Positions 50,814 through 61,600 of a stretch of 64,000 nt of DNA are shown here, piece after piece. The stretch is from assembly GCA_016801845.1 (NCBI GenBank), contig CM028931.1, forward strand, positions 14,331,555-14,395,554, written 5' to 3'. Every line of letters starts with the position of its first letter. Position 1 is the first letter of the stretch. The position numbers and the translations under genes were made by a program. Below the pieces are notes generated by a model. That model ran no database searches and was not told the origin of the DNA. It saw only the letters and a list, made by a program, of their open reading frames with translations. This stretch comes from Polydactylus sextarius. Taxonomy: Eukaryota > Chordata > Actinopteri > Polynemidae.

Positions 50814-51384
50814 CTAAGTCACGTCCGTCTACTTCCGGTCAATGGGTCGTATGCTTGTTGAAATTATGAATGAGAGTCAATGGAGATAAAAAATGATTTT
50901 CTGGTCCCGTTTGAAATGTGTCATAGTTTTCACATATGATGTTTGTGAATTTTAAAGATATTTTTTTGACATGGAGAGAGCTCTGTTTAGTGACAGGCAG
51001 CAAACGTTACTTTAGACCACTTAGCGGACTACGACGCTAACGTTAGCTTACCAGCTAGCTACTGCTAACCTAGGAAAACATCTCAAGTTTTGGTAAGTTG
51101 GTCAGTTTTATCCATCTACTCCTCGTTCTCTCTTCAGCCGGGAAGAAAAGGGAAAAGAAATTCAGTGAAAATTTTCTATTTGGTTTGTAGGTTTTCAGGA
51201 GCAGATAAATCAACAATTACACCACAAACATAGTCTTGACTCACACTAATAGTTATCATTTAAATTAAGATACAGGATATGTGTGATTCAGGGCAGAAAT
51301 CAAAGTGGATCAGAAAATAATTTCTAATCTCTCCATTGACTTTCATTCATTTTTTTTTTTTGATCTAAGGACCCAGTGACTTAG
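50814..51384 (+). mobile_element. Repeat family B, copy 2
   Basis: The copy runs from CTAAGTCACGTCCGTCTACT to ACCCAGTGACTTAG and shares its whole length with the inverted copy at 57053-57650. Internal landmarks include GCTAACGTTAGCTTACCAGC, TCTTCAGCCGGGAAGA and ATAGTCTTGACTCACACTAA. Terminal CTAAGTCAC/GTGACTTAG is a short inverted repeat. No long open frame is present, so it is non-autonomous or a fragment. Confidence 0.8.
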
Positions 51385-52026
51385 ACTCTCTGCATATCTG
51401 TTGTATAGAGGTGTCTTTTACATGGTTAAAAGCAAAAACAGCTTCAAAGCATGTAGAGGTAAGTAGGAACATGTATATGTATGTATATTTTTATACGTAT
51501 ACATTTTAGGGTGAAACAAGCCTCGAATAGGAGCTAAATCCAAAAAAAAAAAAAAAAAGTTGGTTTAAAGTAGAACAAGAAGGAAAAAAACAGATTTCCG
51601 TCGGCCGCGGTGAATAAACTAGACGTGATTCTGTCAGACAGTGTGAAATAAGATTATTTTAAGAAAATAAAAGCCATATAAGGTGGAACAAAAGCTGGAA
51701 TGACAAATGGCGAGAGGTTAAATGAATACTCATGTTTGGTAACGCAGAACAAAAAAAAAAAACCTTTTTTTTTTTTTTTTTTTTCTGGGGGTAGGTTTTT
51801 TTTTTTTTTTTTCCCCTACACTGTCAGACACAATATGTTGCAGCTTTTTGTCACTTGGAAACAAAAGCACAAATAGTGTCACAAGAGAAGTTACAGACGA
51901 AAAAAAAAAAAACCCTCCTCGTACCTTATTAGCATGCACCATATGGTGGCGTAACAACGCAAAACAACAATGGCTGGCTGGAGTCCACCAGTGAGTGATT
52001 TCCAGAGATCATCTGACCCCTTTATA

Positions 52027-52030
<4 letters not shown>

Positions 52031-52082
<52 letters not shown>
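52031..52082. repeat. TA microsatellite
   Basis: About 26 TA units. Confidence 0.92.
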
Positions 52083-52085
<3 letters not shown>

Positions 52086-52349
52086 TGGCGGTTTAGCAAT
52101 AGAAGACGATCAACAGAGATCAACAATCAATAATCAATAAAGAAACACTGGTAAAAGTCTGAGAAAAACACTAAAAACACCTGTTGCCTTCACAGAAACA
52201 GAGATATTCACTGTTACAAAACAGGCTCATTAACTGTCATCGATTCATTTAGTAATTAATTCAATTAATTATCTACTTCATTACAGAAATGATCAGCTAA
52301 TAATAAAGCTAATAGCTGATTGTTTGACTTTAAAGCATCTCCAGCTGGA

Positions 52350-52399
<50 letters not shown>
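52350..52399. repeat. ATA trinucleotide microsatellite
   Basis: About sixteen AAT units. Confidence 0.92.
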
Positions 52400-52401
<2 letters not shown>

Positions 52402-52803
52402 GTGGTTTCCTTACTATTATTATTATATATTAACCACAAATTGACTGATTCTCATTAGATTATGCATAAGAATATTTCCACATTTTCTTTTTTTTTTCTT
52501 CTTCTGTCTCTTTATTTCTTTATTTCGGAGTTGTTATCGTTCAGCATGTTCCATAATACTTTCATAAATCGTCTCTGGATGCTCGAAAAAAATAAAAAAT
52601 AAAAAAAAATGGTGAAATAATGGGTCTTGTCGGCCACCCGCGTTTTACTGTGCTGTAAAAATAATGAAAGTCATATTGCGCTGCGGTTTTTTGAAAATGT
52701 GCACAGGGAAGAAGAAGAAGAGAGAAAAAAAAAAAAACGGCGCAAGTTTGAAGGAGGTCCCGACATGTTTTCTAAATTGCTGTGAATTTTTCAGTTTTCG
52801 ACT

Positions 52804-52806
<3 letters not shown>

Positions 52807-52836
<30 letters not shown>
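52807..52836. repeat. TG microsatellite
   Basis: About fifteen TG units. Confidence 0.9.
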
Positions 52837-52837
<1 letters not shown>

Positions 52838-53105
52838 TGGGAAAGTTGTCTGGAGCGATAATGATGGTGATGTTGGAGCGCGCATGTGTTTTTTGTGTGT
52901 CATTTATTGGAGAAATGGCGACGGTTAAAGTAAAAGTAGATTTGCTTTTTTTTTTTTTTCTAATATTAAAAAAAAAAAAATAAAATAAAATAAAATAAGT
53001 AAAATATGTTTTTAATCATCAGATCGATATTTATCGAGAATCATCCAACCGGCTCCAGAAAAAATTAAAAAGTAAATAAATATAGTTGTAGTTTTCCTCT
53101 GATAT

Positions 53106-53136
<31 letters not shown>

Positions 53137-53528
53137 TAATAAGATTTTTATATATTTTATACATTTTTAGAGTAGATCTGTTTCGATAAAATCTCGCGAG
53201 AGGGAAAAACTTCTTTAATCATTTAAATAAATAAATAAACATTTTGGGTTTTTTTTTCCTCCTTCAAGCTCATAATCAATAAATGCAAATTCAATTTTTA
53301 AAAACTTAAAGTTAACATTGTCAAACAGATGCATAAGTGCTTATAATAAACTTTAAATATTTTTATTGTTTATATTTATTTATCTATTTAAATTTAATTT
53401 ATTATATATAAAACTTAATTTCCGTTGCTTTAGAGGAAAAACGGCAAAGACGACGATTGGTTAATTAATTATTTACGTTATAAGACGTGTTAATTTGTTG
53501 CTAGGCAACCACACCTACCTATACTGTA

Positions 53529-53582
<54 letters not shown>
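53529..53582. repeat. Palindromic TG-TA-CA microsatellite
   Basis: A TG tract, a TA tract and a CA tract follow one another, so the whole 54 bp is close to self-complementary and could extrude as a cruciform. Confidence 0.88.
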
Positions 53583-53850
53583 GATGTGTGTTCATGAATG
53601 TATGTGTTCAAAAACTTTATATACTGTTTTTATATATATATATATATATATAACTAAAAAATAAATATTTTTAAAAATAGATAAAAAATGAATGAAAAAC
53701 ATGAGAATGAAACGTCACAGTTGGAGTTTTGTAAAAAAAATATTAACTTTTTTCCCCCATCGAATAATCTAATGATTTAATAAAAAAAAAAAACAGAAGC
53801 TGCTGCAAAGTTTTCAGCTTTGATTTAAAGGGACATCCTCATATTTTCAT

Positions 53851-55108
<1,258 letters not shown>

Positions 55109-55404
55109 GACAGGAGTATTTTTACTGTGCATGTTTCTTCCACTAATCCTTGTGACAAACCACCTGACTTGACCCTGTGAGTGAAGGTATCGATTCCCTC
55201 AGTGTTTCTGCCCCCGTGTGGTGCATTTAGTGACACTTTTTTTTCTCCTTTTTTTTTTTTTTCTTCCCCCCCCTGCAAACGCATGCGACATTAAACGCAC
55301 CGTCGAGGCTGCGTTCAAGGGATCCTGCAGGAAAAAGAATAAACGAATTAATGATAAACAATAATAATAATAATAAAAAAATGATGCAAATGATTATTAT
55401 CACT

Positions 55405-55730
55405 TTTATTCTTTTGATGTTAATTTTCTACAGCTGGAAAAAAAAAAAAAACGTTTTTTTAATTGTTTTTTTCTAAAGCATCCCTGGTAAATTGCCTCCA
55501 TGTTTGTTTCAAGGCTATCGCGGCTGTCTGCATTCCCCCTGCCAGCATTTAATGGGCATGTACGGCGGTTTGTGAAGCTATTGGGAGACGACAAGCACTG
55601 GATAAATATGTGTGTGTGTGTGTGTGTGTGTTTTCATGCTGAATGTAAATTTAGCATCTCCAAAAGTTTTCCAAAAAAACCTTAGAGGCTTCAGATAGAG
55701 CTGAGTTTGTCCATAAATCTCCATTTTAAT
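55405..55730 (-). terminator. Candidate polyadenylation signals of tmem174
   Basis: Downstream of the stop codon on the minus strand there is an ATTAAA at 55730-55725 and an AATAAA at 55410-55405, giving 3' untranslated regions of roughly 0.2 or 0.5 kb. Both lie before the large TAG repeat block begins at 55108. I cannot tell which is used. The stretch 55480-55600 between them is unique and compositionally balanced. Confidence 0.35.
55610..55631. repeat. TG microsatellite
   Basis: About eleven TG units, downstream of the tmem174 stop codon and possibly inside its 3' untranslated region. Confidence 0.9.
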
Positions 55731-55909
55731 GAGGTTTTCTTCCAGGGAGTCTCATCTTAGTGGATTTTATGACTTCATACATAATTATTATGGTAACTCT
55801 ACATGATAACAGCTGTGTGAGAGAGGGAAAAGTGAAACCGAAGGATCGCATCTCCGTGGGGAGAAATACCACACTGGTTTTTTCGTATCCGAACCCGTCG
55901 ATAACAAAC

Positions 55910-56018
55910 TCAAGACGCGTCGTTTTTGTCAAAAGACGGGAAGATGTCTTCGTACGCAGGTGGGCTCGAGCTGTCGCCTCCTCGTCCCCGTCCTCCCCCG
56001 ACCTCCGCTTTCTCCGCC
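55910..56018 (-). CDS. tmem174: tmem174 exon 2, C-terminal tail with SPPAYEDI
   Basis: On the minus strand a strong pyrimidine tract (CTCTTTTCTTTTCTTT and more) leads to CCCACAG, followed by an exon of 109 bases. Its first base completes the AGG codon split by the exon 1 donor, and the frame then stays open for 35 codons to a TGA at 55912-55910. The tail is glycine- and arginine-rich and then contains SSSPPAYEDIFPSF. Human TMEM174 also ends with a proline-tyrosine motif followed by two acidic residues and an isoleucine, so phase, length and motif all agree. The exon lies in a different frame from the longer spurious open frames at the same place. Confidence 0.85.
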
Positions 56019-58231
56019 CTGTGGGAAATTTCAAGAAAAAAAGAAAAGAAAAGAGGGCAGCTCGGATTTTAAGAGAACGATCCTGGCTAATATCCAAATG
56101 TTTACAGGCCCAAATTGGTTATGCTTCAAGCACATTTTAGGAAGCAGATTGCCCTTTAAAAGAAAACACCGGGGCTTGGACAGTTTCTCCCTTGATCGTT
56201 CCCTCTATTTGGCATTAAGCTCTGGAAACATACTGAAACAGGTCAGAAGCTGTGACAACATAAGTGAGAGCCGGGTGAGCCGAGCATGTGTTCGTACGAT
56301 CGGGGGCAGCAGTTTATAGTTATCCTAGGTTAACTGTATTATTCCTGCTGTCTGTTTTTATTAAAGTGAATTACTTTCCTGGAAACCTGCTGGGAGCAAT
56401 CGTCTAAAAACAATAAAAAAAAAAAAAACTTGTAACTTTCCACTTATGGAATGCAGCTTTTTTATTATTATTATTATTATTATTTTATTTTATTTAGCAG
56501 GACGTCTGTCCGGGCAGATTTGATTGGATTTCAAATAAACGCGATTCTTGTTTTACATCCATTTTTTCTCGCTTCTTTTTCGCGTAAGAACAGGTGGAAA
56601 AATCCTAAACACAATAACATCTCACTCGTATGACGTCTTTGTCTCCGTTTCGCTGACGCGAGGTTTATTTTAGAGCTTTAACCGATTATCTCTTTACAAT
56701 ATTTTCTCTCCGGGTCGGGCTTTTATTTTGATACTAACCCCCCCCTACCCCCTTCGACTTTATGTGACACGTTGCCCCTCGGTACAGTCGTTTAAGCGAA
56801 TCAATACGAGCGTGTTAGAGAGATTAATTGCGTCGTAATTGGCCTAGAGAGCGTCGCAAAGCCAAAAAACACTTCGGGCCAAGTGGAAAGTGATTTTGCG
56901 GTTAATAAGAAATGAACTCTGGCGCTCTGCGTCTGTTTTAACGAGCGCTGGGAGTTTTTTTTTTTTTTTTTTTTAAACACGCTCGCAAAAATCTGCCCCT
57001 TGTGTGTCAGCTCCACGTGTTGCATGCTGGGTAAAAGATACCTGCAGCTACAATCTAAGGACCCAACTGGGTCCTTAGATCGAATAAAAAATGAATGAAA
57101 GTCAATGGAGAGATTAGAAATTATTTTCTGATCCACTTTGACTTCTACCCTGAATCACACGTATCCTGTATCTTAATTTAAACAATAACTATTAGTGTGA
57201 GTCAAGACTATGTTTGTGGTGTAATTGTTGATTTATCTGCTTCTGAAAACACGAAACTAGTTCGACTACAAACCAAATATTCTTGCAAGTGACGTCACAT
57301 CAGAGTTTCTTTTCCCGTCTCTTCCCGGCTGAAGAGAGAACGAGGATTAGGTGGATAAAACTCATCAGGTGACACGTTTTCCTAGGTTAGCTGTAGCTAG
57401 CCGTTAAGCTAACGTTAGCGTCGTAGTCCGCTATGTGGTCTAAAGTAACGTTTGCTGCCTGTCACTAAACAGAGCTCTCTCCGTGTCAAAAAATATCTTT
57501 AAAATTCACAAAAATCATATGTGAAAACTATGACACATTTCAAACAGGACCAGAAAATCATTTTTATCTCTATTGACTTTCATTCATAATTTTTTACAAG
57601 CATATACGACCCATTAACCGGAAGTAGACGGACGTGACTTAAGCTTCCTATTGCTTGTTTTAGTAAGTTACCTTCTTCTTCTGCCGTCTCTTTCTTCTTC
57701 TTCTGACGTAAAAGCGGCGTTATCCACGCAGTAAACGCCGTCACGTACGTGGAAGCCGCCCACAGAGCCGCCGCCGGCCTGCTGCGTCCCCTGAGCTATG
57801 AAGCCATAAGGAGGCGGGATGCACAGCATCGTGGCGGCGCCGCGCAACACGATGGGTTGATTCACGCCGTTCAACGCGCAAGAACGGCCCCTCGAGGTCT
57901 GATCCGTCGCTGGCGTCGTGTCGTTGTCCGACCGCCTGCAGGGCCAGCAGGACACGATGCCGAATTTACAGACGCCGGTGAGTATGAAGGTACCGCCGAC
58001 AGAGATCAGGACCGGGCCCAGCAGTTGGGTCCACTCGAAGCTGGAGTTGGTTTGGTAGTTCTGCCAACCCATGGTGGTGAAGGCGACGCCAACCAGAGTG
58101 AGGAAGACTCCAGAGAACAGCAAGGTGGCTGCGGTTTTCTCACCGTCCAGCATAGTGTCTGGCTGGCAAAGGTACGGAGGAAGTGAAACCATCTGAGCCG
58201 GATCATCCGGCAACCTGTTGTTAGCCTCCAT
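55910..58231 (-). CDS. tmem174: Transmembrane protein 174, two exons joined 58231-57672 and 56018-55910
   Basis: This encodes a small two-pass membrane protein. Exon 1 shows a hydrophobic helix at about residues 34-56 (containing LLFSGVFLTLVG, then FTTMGW), a short loop with FEWTQLLGPVL, and a second helix at about 69-92 ending CKFGIVSCWPC. The FEWTQLLGPV block and the NQPI and IPPPYG motifs match TMEM174 of mammals as I know it. PPPY falls at about 139-142 and PPAY at about 206-209, both possible WW-domain ligands. An NSS glycosylation sequon lies in the inter-helix loop. The spliced product is 222 residues; human is 243. I prefer the ATG at 58231 because it has G at -3 and +4 and its N-terminus aligns with human. 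The in-frame ATG at 58288 would add 19 residues but has weak context. In mammals TMEM174 is a kidney proximal-tubule protein linked to the phosphate transporter NPT2A; the same role in fish is inference. Confidence 0.93.
56019..57671 (-). other. tmem174: tmem174 intron, phase 2
   Basis: The single predicted coding intron is 1,653 bases with GTAACT at the donor and CCCACAG at the acceptor. It contains a complete copy of repeat family B (57053-57650), which takes up over a third of it, and a TTATTA microsatellite near 56463-56484. The stretch at about 56090-56300 is unique, balanced in composition and free of simple repeats, and could be a conserved intronic element. Confidence 0.82.
57053..57650 (-). 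mobile_element. Repeat family B, copy 3, in the tmem174 intron
   Basis: This is the reverse complement of the copy at 50814-51384 over its whole length, bounded by TCTAAGGACCC on the left and GACGTGACTTAAGCTTCC on the right. At the left border the sequence ATCTAAGGACCC-AACT-GGGTCCTTAGAT forms a perfect 12-bp hairpin not seen in copy 2. It is in the same orientation as tmem174 transcription. Confidence 0.82.
57672..58231 (-). CDS. tmem174: tmem174 exon 1, both transmembrane helices
   Basis: The open frame runs from the preferred ATG to a splice donor reading AG|GTAACTT on the minus strand, and the exon ends after two bases of an AGG codon (phase 2). Without splicing the frame would stop at once, because the TAA is part of the donor itself. 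The last residues are acidic then arginine-rich (EEEERDGRRRR), a low-complexity GAAGAAGAA tract that could slip in replication. An in-frame TGA lies a few codons upstream of the alternative ATG at 58288, so no longer N-terminus is possible in this exon. Confidence 0.92.
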
Positions 58232-58377
58232 TACCGACCTGGGTCCGACAATCGTCGTCCAGAAACCTTGAGGCGGTTGTCGCTCCATGAGTCGGTATCT
58301 GGGCCACGGTGTTTCTCACAGGGAACAACAAGTCAAACTGAATGAGCACTGAGTAACTCTGAGGACAAAGAGGACGA

Positions 58378-58390
58378 GTTATTAGTTAAC
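58378..58390. promoter_or_regulatory. HNF1-like site upstream of tmem174
   Basis: The plus strand reads GTTATTAGTTAAC, which matches 11 of 13 positions of the palindromic HNF1 consensus GTTAATNATTAAC. It lies about 150 bp upstream of the preferred ATG and about 90 bp upstream of the alternative one. HNF1 factors drive many proximal-tubule genes, which fits the known kidney expression of TMEM174. No clear TATA box was seen between the site and the ATG. The match is visible in the sequence; its function is inference. Confidence 0.4.
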
Positions 58391-58486
58391 TCACTCTTGA
58401 ATAGTTTAGTGAAAGAACAAGGTGGACCAAAAGAGAGCAGGGCAGTGACTTAAAGAACGATTCTTCAATTCAAACAATCTCCTGAA

Positions 58487-59121
58487 CAGTGTTGTACAAA
58501 GTATCTGACAGACCCACTAGAGTAGAAGTACAGACACTAGAGTAGAAGTACAGACACTAGAGTAGAAGTACAGATACTAGAATAGAAGTACATGTACTAG
58601 AATAGAAGTACATGTACTGGAGTAGAAGTACATGTACTAGAATAGAAGTACAGACACTAGAGTAGAAGTACAGACACTAAAGTAGAAGTACAGACACTAG
58701 AGTAGAAGTACAGACACTAAAGTAGAAGTACAGATACTAAAGTAGAAGTACAGATACTAGAGTAGAAGTACAGACACTAGAGTAGAAGTACATGTACTAG
58801 AATAGAAGTACAGACACTAGAGTAGAAGTACAGACACTAGAGTAGAAGTACAGACACTAGAATAGAAGTACAGACACTAGAGTAGAAGTACAAATACTCA
58901 ACCAAAGTTTAAGTCATCACTAGAATGATACTCTTAAAGTCTTAAAGTATCTAGTATTTACTGTACTTAAGTATGACAAGTAATCTATAAGTAAATGTAG
59001 TTAAGTAATGAAAGTAAAAGACAGTAAAAGTACATGTTAATAAAAACAGAAGAATATTATGAAGTTTATTTCCCAAAATTTCTGCTTGATATTATTCTTC
59101 TTCTCCATCATCCACCTTTAA
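58487..59121 (-). mobile_element. Minisatellite-bearing hAT-like element (family C), copy 2
   Basis: The copy begins CAGTGTTGTACAAAGTATCT, like a hAT terminus, continues with the inverted 20-bp minisatellite, and then repeats the copy 1 flank in reverse (AAGTCATCACTAGAATGATA through CCATCATCCACCTTTAA). Its hAT-like end is about 260 bp upstream of the tmem174 start codon and about 100 bp from the HNF1-like site. Confidence 0.65.
58511..58893. repeat. 20-bp minisatellite, inverted, about 19 units
   Basis: The unit AGAGTAGAAGTACAGACACT is the reverse complement of the unit at 18424-19232. Variants carry ACATGTACT or ACAGATACT. Its variant set differs from that of copy 1, so the arrays have expanded separately. 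Confidence 0.95.
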
Positions 59122-59174
59122 AGTTGAACTACGCAACATTTTTAAGTTAAAGGAGATGTGTTGGATTGACGAAG

Positions 59175-59349
59175 GGCGAGTTCAGCAGCACAACGTTGTG
59201 CAACGATCTGCAACGGTCTTGAACGGGCGTGTTCGAGGTGTGTATAAACCCTGCTCACAAAATCCGTCGTAAGGCAACAGGAAGTTCAGCACCTCTTGTT
59301 TCTGTTGCTTTAAACGTTTTGCTACGCGTCGTGCATCTTGAACTCAGCC
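59175..59349. mobile_element. Small inverted-repeat element
   Basis: The ends GGCGAGTTCAGCAGCACAAC and the complement of CGTCGTGCATCTTGAACTCAGCC share GAGTTCA and GCAC. The 175-bp interior has no coding capacity. The arrangement suggests a miniature DNA transposon, but the ends are diverged and no second copy was seen. Confidence 0.35.
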
Positions 59350-61068
59350 TTAATCCAAGACTGCACCTTTAAGTCGGAGCCTACAAACACAGTTTTGAGC
59401 GAAACGGAGCGAGTAAAAGTCTACATACTTAAGTAGAGTAGTGAAGTATTATTATGTCGCTGTTGCACGATACAATCGAAGAAAACAGTTGGATTAAATT
59501 CAGTTTGGTTAATATTTTAGTGCCTGACGTGAGGTTTTGGGGCCACAAGAGGAGATTTGGTGGAGTTTAAGGTCTGTCTGAGTGATTTGAGATATAAGGA
59601 AGAAGAAGAAGAAGAGGTGGGGGTGGTGGGCGGAGAGGGAGGAAGGTTCCCGCACGCATAGAACGTGATCCGAAATCCTCACCTTGTCACATGCCATTTC
59701 GCACCGACACGTCTCCCGACCTCGGCGCTGCGCATAACTTATCATCAGCGGCTCACGGCGCGGCAGAGTCGAACAATCAGCGTAGCACGTGAGACGGAAA
59801 GAGGCAGAGGAAACGCATCACGCTATTTGTGTCGCGGGTCGGAGGCTAAATGAGCTGCGCGAACACACACACACACACAGAGAAACACACACGAAAGGTG
59901 GAAAGAGCTCGCAACCTTTTGAAAACCAGTCAACGAGGGCAAAAAGTTTTTATGCAAATGTGCTGATTTGACCTCTTGACCTCTGCTAGACTCGCTTTTA
60001 ATAATTGTCAGCGTCTGTCCACCACTGTCTCTCTCTTTGTGTGTGTGTGTGTGTGTGTGTTACAGTAAAAGAAAAGCAAAAAGAAAAAAAACACCTACAC
60101 TCATGAATTGTTAATTCTCAATGCAAACACGGTGACATGCAAACATGTTTTTCAGCTGAATTTCATAACAGTCCGCTCCTCCTCCTCCTCCTCCTCCTCC
60201 CCGGCGGACATCTTGCATTTCACCTACATAAAAGCGCACGTTGCGTGTCACATGCTTCCTGCCAATTGGAAAAAAAAAAAAAAAAAAGAGGATCTCATGC
60301 GCCGCTTATGGTAAAGCAAAACAAAAAAGGTCTTCAGAAGGAAGAAACAACTGTCTATCAAACATACGAGAGGCGAGGTGTGTGTGTGTGATCAAACCTA
60401 ACCTGTGTGTGTGTGTTTACCGTATCCTCAGCTCATTTCACTTGGCACTAATGAACAAAGGGACAGATAACTATACAAAGAATCCATACGAGCGCAGTGT
60501 TTAAAGAACCCCCCAGAATTGAAGCCGCGCAGATTCTTTCAATTAGCGAACTCCAAATATTTATGGACTGAACATTTCCTCTCTGGAAGGAAGGAAAGTT
60601 GTGTATGTGTGTCTCCTGTTGACTCACACTGAGGCGTATTGATCCCCTGGGCTTATGCTTCATTTCACCTCAGCTCTTCCAACATCCTTTTAAAAAGCAC
60701 ATCTGTCCCATATGGAGACGTATGCTCTCTGTTTCAATTTTATTTTCTGGGAAAATAAATGGTCACAAAGCAGCAACATGTTGAGTTATAGGAATACGCT
60801 TTAAAACAAAATCCAGTTTGTGTGAACGGCGTCTTTGTCTTTTCTATGTCTGTGTTGTCTCTTTATATCGATTTCCAGTGGTGGTGTCTGGTGGACTTCA
60901 TCCTCTGATGGTTGGTGAGTCCATCAGAGGCCGTCGGGACCTGGTCTGAGACCGGGACTGGATCTGTCACGTTAGAAAACCGGAGGAGTCGGAAGAGACT
61001 GACAAAGAGCGACGGCCAATCAGAGGAGGGATGTGAGATAAACGCTGCTGCCGTCTCACTGATTCACT
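59350..61068. other. Gene-free interval
   Basis: No gene was recognised. It holds CA (59861-59879), TG (60040-60060) and CCT (60178-60200) tracts and a hairpin at 60902-60930 (CCTCTGATGG / CCATCAGAGG, nine-base loop). The block at about 60420-60600 is unique and may be regulatory. Confidence 0.55.
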
Positions 61069-61600
61069 CACAACCACGTTTAAAAGTCTGACGTTTGAAG
61101 AGCTAGTGATGCTAAATGTTAGCGATGCCAATAGCTAGCAATGTTAAGTGTTACGGATGCTAAACGTTAGCCATGACAAGCATCAGTAACGTCAGAACGA
61201 CGTTTAACAGTCTAATGTTTTAAGTGCTAGCGATGCCAAGAGTTAGCAACAGTATGTGTTACCAATATTAAACATTAGCAATGCTAAGTGTTAGAAATGT
61301 TAAGTGTTACCGATGCTAAATGTTAGCGATGCCAAGAGTTTGATAGGTTACGTGTTACCAATATTAAACGTTAGCGATGCTAACTGCTAGCAATATTAAA
61401 TGGCAGTGATGCCGAATGTTAACGATGCCAAGAGTTAGCATTAATTGTTACCAATGTTAAATGTTAGCAACACTGAGTGCTAGCAACGCTAAATGCTAGG
61501 GTTGCCAGTGATGTTAAGCGTCACCAACGTTAAACATTAGCGACGCTAAACGTTAGCAAACTCACAACAACGTTTAAAAGTCTGATGTTTTAACAGGTTT
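61069..61600. repeat. Degenerate 16-bp minisatellite built on ATGCTAAATGTTAGCG
   Basis: Units such as ATGCTAAATGTTAGCG, ATGCCAATAGCTAGCA and ATGTTAAGTGTTACGG follow head to tail. A second motif, ACGTTTAAAAGTCTGAYGTTT, appears at about 61077, 61198 and 61568, at the start, within and at the end of the array, pointing to an older higher-order unit. Confidence 0.85.

Larger units (their letters stand above)
51385..53850. other. AT-rich gene-free interval
   Basis: No gene was recognised. It consists largely of AT-rich DNA with TA, ATA, TG and homopolymer tracts. Confidence 0.6.

Noticed and set aside
55726..56140. Longer frames of 123 and 126 codons overlapping tmem174 exon 2
   Set aside because: They lie in other frames or on the opposite strand and have no family similarity, whereas the exon 2 frame has phase and motif support.
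57749..58186. Plus-strand frame of 145 codons over tmem174
   Set aside because: It is the antisense shadow of exon 1, which has clear homology on the minus strand.
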